Shown here one piece after another: positions 8,993 to 18,300 of a stretch of DNA of 59,975 nt (the first letter of the stretch is position 1; each line of letters starts with the position of its first letter). The notes under the pieces are model-generated. The model had not been told where the DNA came from and did no database searches. It was given only the letters and a program-made list of their open reading frames with translations. The position numbers and the translations under genes were made by a program. This DNA is from Clostridia bacterium (lineage in GTDB: Bacteria; Bacillota; Clostridia; TANB77; CAG-508). The stretch spans positions 1 to 59,975 of the forward strand of contig JAAWJM010000008.1 of NCBI GenBank assembly GCA_022796855.1. The letters run 5' to 3'.

Positions 8993-9362
8993 CGATAACA
9001 GAAGCAAAATAAGAGCAACAAATAACCCTTCATCTTTTACGCCTTCTTGGTACAAAAACCAAATTAGACATACAAGCAAAATATCATCAAAATATAAATT
9101 TAATCCAAAAATCTGAAATAAAGGAGAGTCTTCTGTATTAGAAGGTTCTACTTTTTTTTCTGTATGACACTGGTCTTGTGTAGGAGTACCGTACACAAGC
9201 ATAAGAGGAATGATGAGGAGTCTCCCTTTTGGTTACAGTCGATGTTTTATTTTCTACAGGTGCTTTTTTAGGGATAGGGGAAGAGGGATGAGGGTAATAA
9301 TACCCATACCTTGAGGGGCGGTGATAATAGGGAAAATGAAAATAGGGATAAGGAAAAATCAT
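8990..9362 (-). CDS. Small sporulation/coat-type protein B, decoded through one CGG shift
   Basis: Reading from ATG 9362 gives a Tyr/Pro/His-rich N-terminus (YPYFHFPYYHRPSRYGYYY) and reaches an in-frame CGG at 9191-9189. Dropping its C restores ...YACV-G-TPTQDQCH... and leads to the conserved-looking C-terminus (FGLNLYFDDILLVCLIW, then LYQEGVKDEGLFVALILLLL). From memory, that tail is a recurring C-terminus of small uncharacterised proteins of spore-forming Clostridia. About 123 residues. The start overlaps the stop of the upstream gene (ATGA), so the two are translationally coupled, but only if all three upstream shifts occur. Function unknown. Confidence 0.75.
9189..9191 (-). other. CGG +1 shift site 3 (protein B)
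   Basis: Minus strand GTA-CGG-TAC; skipping C reads GTA-GGT-ACT, V-G-T, and connects the N-terminal and C-terminal ORFs. Confidence 0.85.
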
Positions 9363-9895
9363 TTTGTTTTTTCACCACCAGTTTCATGGAAAGTTTCCAT
9401 TATTTTTGTCATATTCAATAACTGAACATATTGTTCTACTCGAGACTTTCTGCTCTCTTTTAAATAAGGCTTTAGGGAAAGAAGCAAATTAGAGCGAGGG
9501 TCATTTTTCGTATTACCGCATTTTTTCCATAATGGATTTCATTTTCAGCAAGGTATTAAAATCAATCGAAGGGCCTGTTTGCCCGGGAGTCCTCTGTGCT
9601 TGCGTTATTAGAGGAATTATGATTCGAAGAGTTCATAAACATTTTTGCAAAATTTTGTAACATTTCAGGAGTAATTGTGTTAGTCGGATTAGAGTTGCTA
9701 GAATCTGTATTCATATTTGTATGTGAATCACCATTATCAAAAGACGATGTTGCATTATGTGTTGAATCATTTGGCGTATTGGTATTTTGTCCGTGCAGTT
9801 TGGTTTATAAACCCATTCATTTTTTCTTTCATTTCCTCGGGAATGTTCCCATTTTTTAACATGTCTGCTAAATGATTCATAAAATCCGAATCCAT
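9359..9895 (-). CDS. Small sporulation-associated protein A, decoded through three CGG shifts
   Basis: Nothing longer than short fragments is open in one frame, yet from ATG 9895 (AGGAGGT site) a 177-aa protein is recovered if the C of three in-frame CGG codons (9793-9791, 9585-9583, 9518-9516) is skipped. The restored protein has an N-terminal helix (MNHLADMLKNGNIPEEM), a long Asn/Ser/Thr-rich linker and a C-terminal domain (IDFNTLLKMKSIMEKM-G-NTKNDPRSNLLLSLKPYL...). The RSNLL.SLKPYL pattern recalls small uncharacterised proteins of spore-forming Clostridia. The restored stop TGA (9361-9359) overlaps the ATG of protein B by four bases, independent support for the final frame. A sigma-K-like promoter lies upstream. 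Function unknown. Confidence 0.78.
9516..9518 (-). other. CGG +1 shift site 4 (protein A, third site)
   Basis: ATG-CGG-TAA: without the shift, translation ends at the next codon; with it, ATG-GGT-AAT, M-G-N, opens the conserved C-terminal domain. Confidence 0.85.
9583..9585 (-). other. CGG +1 shift site 5 (protein A, second site)
   Basis: TCC-CGG-GCA-AAC; skipping C gives TCC-GGG-CAA-ACA, S-G-Q-T. Confidence 0.83.
9791..9793 (-). other. CGG +1 shift site 6 (protein A, first site)
   Basis: GCA-CGG-ACA-AAA; skipping C gives GCA-GGA-CAA-AAT, A-G-Q-N, and opens the Asn-rich linker. Confidence 0.83.
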
Positions 9896-9936
9896 ATACA
9901 CATACCTCCTATCAAAACACATTAAAATCTTGTTAC

Positions 9937-9964
9937 TAGTATATGCTTAAGAAAACAAAAATGT
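9937..9964 (-). promoter_or_regulatory. Sigma-K-like promoter for the coat-type pair
   Basis: On the minus strand GCATATACTA (9946-9937) fits the mother-cell sigma-K -10 consensus GCATANNNTA, with AC (9964-9963) 16 bases upstream as the -35 element. Sigma-E shares the CATA core, so the exact factor is uncertain. This agrees with a late sporulation role. Confidence 0.5.
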
Positions 9965-10234
9965 GCGTATGAATTTGAGCAAAAGAGGAAAACCCCAAAT
10001 AAAAGACGTATTCCTTGCTCTTTTGTAACACAAATTTAATATATTCTTCACAAAGATAGACAAAAAAATGAAATGATTGATTTCCCTAAAGGAATACGGA
10101 TAACATAAATGAAATAAACAAGACAAGCCTCTTGAAAAAAGGACAAAATCTTGTAAAATAATATATATAGATAGATAAAAATACAAAAACGGAAAAAGTT
10201 TTACATAAAAACTTATTTTTTTAAGGCAAAACCC

Positions 10235-10263
10235 TTGAAAAAAGCCGAAAAAGGGCGTATAAT
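10235..10263 (+). promoter_or_regulatory. Sigma-A-type promoter for the surface-protein genes
   Basis: TTGAAA 10235-10240, a 17-base spacer and TATAAT 10258-10263, about 44 bases before ATG 10307. The rest of the 9896-10306 gap shows no gene. Confidence 0.75.
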
Positions 10264-10306
10264 AATACTGTATGTGCAAAATAAAATTAGAGGAGGAATC
10301 ATTACT

Positions 10307-13300
10307 ATGAATCAAAAACTATGGACAAAGTTACTAGCAACCATGTTGGTTATGACCTTAACCTTAACAAACTTTATTTTACTAGGGGTATATGCTAGTA
10401 ATTCTTATGGGGCTACAGATAATTTAGAAAGGCAAGAAACAGTTACAAATAACGAAAATGTAACTTTCGATGCCTATTTTAAGGATAACAAAGGAAACGC
10501 TATTCATAGCATAAAAGAAAACATGAACAAGGAAGATTTAAAGCTATTTGTAGCAGTTGGTGTAAAGAAAGGCTATTTAAAAAACGCTAGTCTTCAAGTA
10601 TTAGGAGAAAATGAAACAAACAGCAACTTAAAACTAAGAAATAGTAATGAAGATTTAGAATATATAGAAAAAATAGAGGAACAAACTAATACCATCCACT
10701 TAAAACAAATTAATTCTGGAACACAAGTTGTGATCGAAATACCAGTAGTATCTGAGAAATCAGAAACCTATGATTTATCCAATTTTAGCAAGTTAAATGA
10801 TGTTGTTATAAAAGGAAACTATATAGGAGATGCTGGAGCAGAAATAAAAATTGAAAAAAGTATTCAAGTAAGAAATGAATGGTTAGGAGAAGCTACCTCG
10901 ATATTAGAACAACAACTATTACGTTTTATTCCTTATCAAGTGAACGAAAAAAGTGGAACCATTTTACAAACACTTGTAAAAAGTGGAATTCAAAACAACA
11001 CATTACCAGTAGAAGAAACGAATGTGGTAATTGAAGTACCAGTCATAAATGGAAAAAAACCAAGTGAGGTTATGGTAAATGCGAATGGAATTCTTGCAAC
11101 CAATGGAAAAACCATGATTAATCCAGAAGAGTGGAACTATAACAAAGAAACTGGTATCGTAACCATTGTAATGAAAAATGAACCAACTCAAAATCAAGTA
11201 TCATGGTTAAAACAAGGACAAGATGAAATGATTGTTACCTATTTATATGATGAAAAAGTAGATACAGTAGAAACAAAACAAAAAGTAACTGTTAATGTAA
11301 AAGCATATAATAGTGTAGAAACCAATATTTCAGCAAACCAAGAATTAACCATTTCACAAAATGAAGTATTAGGACAAATTGTTTCTGGAGTTGTAGAAGC
11401 AACGGAAGCATTAAGCAAAGGGTACTTATATAATAGAGCTAAAAAAGAGACGAACTATAACCAAACAGTAACACTAGATGTTTCTTATCCAGAATTAGTA
11501 GATGAACTTACTCTAACACAAGATATGGATTATTTTGTAAATGAAGCAGGGGAAATGAGTCCTACAACAATAGGAACCACCAATTATGCTTATTATAAAA
11601 CCACCAAAATAGAGGAAGCAAATTTTAAAACCATACTAGGAGAAGAAGGAAGCATTCGAATTGAAACACTAGCAGGAGAAGAAATTATTACACTAAATAA
11701 AGAAACAAAACCAGATGAAAATGGAAATTATGTAGTAAATTATGAAAAAGAAGTAAATCAAATTAGAATGATTACTTCAAAACCAATAAAAGCAGGAAAA
11801 TTAGTAGTAAGACATGAAAAAGCATTAAAAGGAAATACAGACTATAGTAAAGCTCAACTAGAAAGCTTTAAAACATTAAAAGCAGTAGCTAATATCGAAG
11901 CAAATGCAATAACGATGCAAGAACAAGAAGTAGCTAAAAATGAACAAGTAGCAACACAAAAAATAGCAATTTCTAGTGCTACAGTAGAAAAAAATACGGT
12001 ATTCGTAGAACCAACAACCAAAATAGAAACAAGTGTAACAAATCCAAACTTATCGACAATTGTCAAAAATGAAAATGTAGAATTAAGAGTAGTACTAAAA
12101 ACAAACGATATTACCTGTGATTTATATAAAAATCCTAAAATAGAAATAGTATTACCATCGTATATTGAAAAAATCGATATAAAAGATATTAACTTATTAT
12201 TTGATAATGAATTAACAGTTAAAAACCATAAAACTTATGTTAATGAAAATGGAAATACGGTTATTTATGTAGAAATAGAAGGAGAACAAACCGCTTATAG
12301 TAGTGATGAAATTTCAAAAGGTGCGAACCTTATTATTAATACAGATATTACATTAAAACAATTAACTCCAACGAAAGAAGACATAATGGGAGTATATGTT
12401 ATAAATGAGTTAGCAACAAGCTATGAGCAAACCAACCAAACTCGTGAGAGAAAAGAAGAGCAAAAAGGATATACACAAACTTCATTAAAAGCAGTAGCAC
12501 CAGTAGGAATGGTAACAACAAATGCTATTTCAGGTTTTAATGCAAAAAATGAAACAGTAACATCAATTAGTTCAAATGAACAAACAGGAAAATTAGATGT
12601 AAAAAAAGAAGCAAGAACAGCAAATGTGACGATGAATGTTATCAACAATTATCCAAATGTTGTAAACCAAGTAAATATTTTAGGAAGAGTACCAACCAAG
12701 GGAAGCAAAAATGTAGATACCTTAGAAGATTTCAACTCGAATCTTATTTTAACAATGGCAGGTACAATGAATGTATCTGGAATAGATGCTTCTTTAGTAG
12801 AAATTTACTATAGTGATAACATCGATGCAACAAAAGATTTAAGTGCTACAAGTAATGGATGGACAAAAACACCAGAAAACTTAGCAAATGTAAAATCATA
12901 TTTAATAGTAGTAAATACAGATATAGCAACAGGAACGAATATAAGTATAAGCTATCCTTTAGCAATACCAGAAAATATTAGTTACAATATGGGAGCATAT
13001 AGTAATTATGTGGTATCCTTTAACAATGTAACAACTGAAGGAAACATTCAGGAAAAAGCAGTAGCAGCAAAAGTAGGTTTAACCACAGGAGAAGGACCAG
13101 AACTAGAAGTGACAATTCACTCAGATGTAGAAGGAAAAGAAGTACAAGAAGGAAGTATTATTACTTATACGGTTACTGTTAAAAATATTGGTAAATCAGA
13201 AGTTAAAAATGTGAATGTTTTAGGTACAATTCCAGGAAATACAGTATATACATATGTGCAACGTACAGAGGGAGAAGGGGAAACCGAAGTAAGAATGTAT

Positions 13301-15364
13301 GATAACCAGTTAGAAACATATACACAAGCAATTGAAGTGATTGAAGTAGGACAAACCAAAACAGTTACTTATCAAGTAAAAACAGGAGATTTAACCCTTC
13401 AATACGATGAAAACGGAAATGTACAAGGAGTAAAGGAATATACAATACAAAGTAATGCAAAAGTAGCAGTAGAAGGATATGATGCAGAATTTACTTCTCA
13501 AACCTTAAACAATAAACTAGTACAAGGTTATATTAATATTAGTATGAAAACAGCACCAATACCAGCAGAATATGTAAGAGCTGAAGGTGATGAAATAACT
13601 TATGTCATTTATGTAGAAAATATTAATACACAAGTAAAAGAAAACATAACATTAAAAACAACGTTACCACAAGGTGTTACTTATAAAGAATCTACCAATT
13701 CTGGAACATATGATGAACAAACAAGAAACTTAATATGGAATATAGAAACATTAGAAGGAAAAGCAAGCAAAATCTATCAATTTACGGTAACAGTAGATCA
13801 ATTAGAAGCAAATCAATATGAAAAAGTATTAAAAGCAAAAGCTAGCATTGTAGGAGCAAAAGAAGTAGAATCTGGTGATGTTTCGGTTACGGTACAAAAA
13901 GCAGGTTTAACAGTAGTACAATCAAGTGAAACAAAATCTACTATTGCACCAGGAGACACAGTCATTTATCACTTTGAAATTAGAAATAATGGAAAAGGAG
14001 ATGCTACAACAGTAAAATTAACCGATTCCATTCCAGAAGAATTACGTTATGAAATAGCACAATATTCTTATAATGGAAAAACATATACCTCAAAATTAGG
14101 AACAGGAAACAATGTAAGAGTGACAATTCCAAGAGTAAAACCAGGAGAAACAATTAATATATCACTTACCGCGATTGTAAAAGAACTAGAAGGTGATCAA
14201 AAGCAAAAACAAATAACCAACAAAGCAACACTAACAGCAGATGGAATTGATGCTATTATCTCAAATGAAATAACACATACCATTGTAGCAACACCAAATA
14301 GTGGAAGTAATGACCCAAGCATTGACCAAGTGGAAAAAGGAACATACCGTATTTCTGGTACAATATGGTTAGATGCAAACCAAAATGGTAGTCGTGATGA
14401 AGACGAACAAAGAATGAGTGGTATTCCAGTTATATTAATTAATGCAGAGAATGGTCAAATTGTACAAGATATAACAACAAAAAGAGAGAAAAAACAAGAA
14501 ACTGGTGCGAATGGAGACTACATGTTTGCAAACCTAAAACCAGGAAAATATATGGTTGTATTCTTATATGACTCTGGAAATTATGGATTAACAACTTATA
14601 AAAAAGAGGGAATTAATGACGATAAAAATTCAGATGGAATTCAAATGAACATTATATATGAAGGAACTAATCGTGTAGGAGCTGTAAGTGATAAATTAGA
14701 ATTAAGTGCAACTAACATAGGAAATATCGATTTAGGATTAGTGACATCACCAAAATTTGATTTAAAATTAGATAAAGTAATTAGCAAAATTACAGTAAGT
14801 GATGCTAAAGGAACCGATGTATATGATTACAAAGATACCAAACTTGCCAAATTAGATTTAAACAGTAAAACAGCAAATGGAAGCATGATTATGATTGAAT
14901 ATAAATTGAAAGTAACCAATGAAGGTGGAGTTGCTGGGTATGCAAAGAAAATTGTAGACTATTTACCAAGTGATATGAAATTTAGTTCAGAACTAAATAA
15001 AGAATGGTATACAGGAGATAAGGGAGAAAACCTATACAATGCAAGTTTAGCAAATACCTTAATCAGGCCAGGAGAGACAAAAGAAATTACATTATTATTA
15101 ACAAAGAAAATCAACAATTCTAATTTAGGAATTATTAATAATACAGCAGAAATTGCAGAAAGTTATAATGATTTAGGATTAGAAGATATTGATTCAAAAC
15201 CTGCTAATAAAGTACAAAATGAAGATGATTACAGTAGTGCAGATGCTATCATAGGAATAAAAACAGGTGAAGTTTATATGTACATTTTATTAACTATAAC
15301 AACAATTACATTATTGGGAGTAGGAATTTACTTCATTAATAAAAAAGTATTAAAGAAGCAATAA
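10307..15364 (+). CDS. Giant cell-surface protein with DUF11-type repeats and an SdrD-B-like domain
   Basis: A 1685-aa secreted protein. It has a signal peptide (about residues 1-36), then a long series of beta-sandwich segments. DUF11-type motifs are seen in the second half (TYTVTVKNIGKSEVKNVNV; YVIYVENINTQVKENITLK; YHFEIRNNGKGDATTVKL), each followed by a PGETI-like strand. An SdrD-B/CNA-B-like domain (ISGTIWLDANQNGSRDEDEQ) precedes the last DUF11-like unit. The C-terminus is a single membrane helix with a basic tail and no LPXTG, so it is probably membrane-anchored. AGGAGG precedes ATG 10307, chosen over an upstream in-frame codon at 10235 because that one lies in the promoter. All CGG trinucleotides in this 5-kb gene are out of frame. 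Likely an adhesin or S-layer-like component; the function is inferred from domains only. Confidence 0.85.
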   Translation: MNQKLWTKLLATMLVMTLTLTNFILLGVYASNSYGATDNLERQETVTNNENVTFDAYFKDNKGNAIHSIKENMNKEDLKLFVAVGVKKGYLKNASLQVLGENETNSNLKLRNSNEDLEYIEKIEEQTNTIHLKQINSGTQVVIEIPVVSEKSETYDLSNFSKLNDVVIKGNYIGDAGAEIKIEKSIQVRNEWLGEATSILEQQLLRFIPYQVNEKSGTILQTLVKSGIQNNTLPVEETNVVIEVPVINGKKPSEVMVNANGILATNGKTMINPEEWNYNKETGIVTIVMKNEPTQNQVSWLKQGQDEMIVTYLYDEKVDTVETKQKVTVNVKAYNSVETNISANQELTISQNEVLGQIVSGVVEATEALSKGYLYNRAKKETNYNQTVTLDVSYPELVDELTLTQDMDYFVNEAGEMSPTTIGTTNYAYYKTTKIEEANFKTILGEEGSIRIETLAGEEIITLNKETKPDENGNYVVNYEKEVNQIRMITSKPIKAGKLVVRHEKALKGNTDYSKAQLESFKTLKAVANIEANAITMQEQEVAKNEQVATQKIAISSATVEKNTVFVEPTTKIETSVTNPNLSTIVKNENVELRVVLKTNDITCDLYKNPKIEIVLPSYIEKIDIKDINLLFDNELTVKNHKTYVNENGNTVIYVEIEGEQTAYSSDEISKGANLIINTDITLKQLTPTKEDIMGVYVINELATSYEQTNQTRERKEEQKGYTQTSLKAVAPVGMVTTNAISGFNAKNETVTSISSNEQTGKLDVKKEARTANVTMNVINNYPNVVNQVNILGRVPTKGSKNVDTLEDFNSNLILTMAGTMNVSGIDASLVEIYYSDNIDATKDLSATSNGWTKTPENLANVKSYLIVVNTDIATGTNISISYPLAIPENISYNMGAYSNYVVSFNNVTTEGNIQEKAVAAKVGLTTGEGPELEVTIHSDVEGKEVQEGSIITYTVTVKNIGKSEVKNVNVLGTIPGNTVYTYVQRTEGEGETEVRMYDNQLETYTQAIEVIEVGQTKTVTYQVKTGDLTLQYDENGNVQGVKEYTIQSNAKVAVEGYDAEFTSQTLNNKLVQGYINISMKTAPIPAEYVRAEGDEITYVIYVENINTQVKENITLKTTLPQGVTYKESTNSGTYDEQTRNLIWNIETLEGKASKIYQFTVTVDQLEANQYEKVLKAKASIVGAKEVESGDVSVTVQKAGLTVVQSSETKSTIAPGDTVIYHFEIRNNGKGDATTVKLTDSIPEELRYEIAQYSYNGKTYTSKLGTGNNVRVTIPRVKPGETINISLTAIVKELEGDQKQKQITNKATLTADGIDAIISNEITHTIVATPNSGSNDPSIDQVEKGTYRISGTIWLDANQNGSRDEDEQRMSGIPVILINAENGQIVQDITTKREKKQETGANGDYMFANLKPGKYMVVFLYDSGNYGLTTYKKEGINDDKNSDGIQMNIIYEGTNRVGAVSDKLELSATNIGNIDLGLVTSPKFDLKLDKVISKITVSDAKGTDVYDYKDTKLAKLDLNSKTANGSMIMIEYKLKVTNEGGVAGYAKKIVDYLPSDMKFSSELNKEWYTGDKGENLYNASLANTLIRPGETKEITLLLTKKINNSNLGIINNTAEIAESYNDLGLEDIDSKPANKVQNEDDYSSADAIIGIKTGEVYMYILLTITTITLLGVGIYFINKKVLKKQ

Positions 15365-15383
15365 AGAAAGGAGGGAGAAAGAC

Positions 15384-18300
15384 ATGAAACGATTAAGAAA
15401 GATTTTTATAGTAATGATATTATTACTAGGAATATGTATATCGACCATTGCACAAGCAGATGGAATAAAGATGTATTATGAAGATGTTGTAGGAGTGGTA
15501 CAAGGAGGAAAATTTTTTCCTAATACGCAATTGCCAGGAGGATATACATGGTTTTGTATTCAACCAGGTGGACATTTTGGAAAAGATGGAATGCTTACTA
15601 AAAACGAAAATGCATTATATCCAGTAAATTCGTATATACCAAAGAGTGGAGAATTTGTATGTGTAGAATGTGATCCAAACTTAGAAAGACGATTTCCTTG
15701 GTTACCAGGAACAAAACATTATTTTCGATATGAAGAAGGAGAAAAATTTTCATTTTTTGAACATCCAGATGCTGCTTATGTATTAGCCGAAATGGAAGAA
15801 CAAGGAGGGGTAATCAATTGGGAAACAGCTTATGGAATTTGGAATTCTTCCATTAGTTCTCCTAACAGAAGTGGAGGATATGCAATTGAGGCAGAATCTC
15901 AAGCTTATAAAGATTTTTATGAATTAATACATGGAGGATTAACAGCAAGTGACCAATTTGAATCACTAATTACTTGTAGTGGCGGAGATTTTAGTAAAGG
16001 TGTCATGCAATCAGACGGAAGCTATGTTCTAAAAGGACCTAAAATTGACTATCCAGATGGTTCTTATAATGGAGAAAATAAATTTAGTTGGATTGAATCT
16101 ATAGAAGCAATTACAGATGCAGGAAACATTGAAGCAGAAATTATCTTATCAGGTGGAGAAAAGATTAGTTTAAGCGATTTGCAAGAAAATGGAACAAAAA
16201 CATTAGCAGGAAAGGACTTTGATGTTCGCTTTTACTCTACAGAAGCAACCAATGTTACTTTAAAAATAGAATTTGGATATTTGGAACACTGCGAAGCAGA
16301 AATGACACAGTATACAGGTAAAAAAGTTTATCGTAATTTTAAATTTGAAAAAGGACCAGCACATATTCATAAAGAAGAATTTACAGATGCAATAACTGGT
16401 TTACCAGGGGAAATAAGAATACCTTATGCAACAAGAAGATACAAAATTATTGATGAAGACGGAGATCCTACACAGATATTAATGGCATATGCAGGGGGAG
16501 CAAAAAAAGTACGTAAAACTGTAACCAAGTATTTTGAATTTGGATTGGGTGGTGTACTTTCAGCACCACCACCTAAAACTCCATTAAGCCCAGGAGATAC
16601 ACCACCACCTGAAACACCAGGGGATTTAACGATGGAATTAGCAGGAACCGTATTCTTAGATCAAGATACAGGAAAAATTAATGAAGGAAATAATGTGTTA
16701 GATTCTGGAGAAGGATTACCAGGAACAGAAGTATATCTACATGAAGTGGATAAAGGGGTTGTTGCAAAAACATTAACAGATAGTAATGGACAATACCATT
16801 TTTATAACTTAAATTCTCAAAAGAAATATTTTGTTGAATTTGTATACAATGGAATGCTATATACCAATGTAGAAAGACTACCTGGAAATGCTACCAATAT
16901 ATCCAAAGCAACAGAGGAAGCACAAGGACATGCGGGAAATCGCCAAAGCTTTAATAATCAATTTAAAGAAATTGGTTCAAACCCACATAACTATACAAGC
17001 CCATCTCGTGGAGCTTATAACCAAGTATTCTTACAAGAACAAATAGCCGATACCTTTAAAGCAATTGCCAATAATTATGGAGGACATGGAAATTCAGATG
17101 AAGAGGTATTTGCATACGATTGTAGAATACATGCGTATAGTACAGAAGTTTATCCATTATTTGACGCATTTACTCCAGCAAATGGTAGTGCCAATATCGG
17201 TGGAAACAACTTTAATGCACTTTACTCAGGAGAATATGACCAAACACATATTAATTTAGGAGTAAAGGCAAGACCAACTTTTGATTTAGCATTATACAAA
17301 GATGTTATGAAGGCAACACTAAATATTAATGGACAAGAAGAAGTATATACATATGATGCAAGAAAAGATTGGAACAACCAAGGTTTTAGCTATGGTGTTA
17401 GAGAAGATTATTACTTAAATGAATTAAGAAATAAATACATTTTAAATAAAGGAACCAACATAAAAACAACAGAAACCATTAATGAAGGACAATATTCGCA
17501 TGAATATAGAACAGAAGAAATTATTAATGGTAATAACATGAATGAAAATTATAAGAGTTGGTTACAAGATGATGAGAAATACAAAATGACGCTATATGGT
17601 GATGACAGTAATAAAAATTATGCATGGAGAGACATTAACAGTCAGCTAAATGATTCAGAAAAATTACAAATTCATGTAACCTATAAAATTGCTATTCGAA
17701 ATCAATCTAGTGTAGAAGGTTCTGTAACAGAAATTGTAGATTATTTTGATGAAAATTATGCATTTGAGAGTGCATATGTAGGAGACAAAGATGGAAATCC
17801 AATTGCTGGAACAAATGTAGAAGCAAGCCAGACATCAATTTATGGAGAAGAAACCAGAATGGGTGCAAATGGCAGATGGACAGTAGATGGTGGAAGTCGT
17901 GGTTATAAAACAATTTACCTAAGACCAACAGAAAAAAGACTAAATCCAAGAGATAAAGAACAATATATATATGTAACATTTGGTTTAATTAATCCAGAAG
18001 AAACACTAATTCGAGCAGGATTACCATCAGGAAAAACATTCTATACTTACAATTTAGCAGAAATTAACGGATATAAAACCTATGGAGTAGAGTTAGGACA
18101 AACAGAATCCTTAGGATTAATTGACCGTGATTCAAACCCAGGTAACTTTAACCCAGGAACATATACTATGGGAGTAACACCATTAGAAGATGATACCAGT
18201 AAAGCACCAGCATACGCATATAATATTCGTACTTCAAGAACAATAGAAGGAAGAGTATTTGAAGATGCGAATACAGGAACGGCAACTTCAAAAGAGCATG

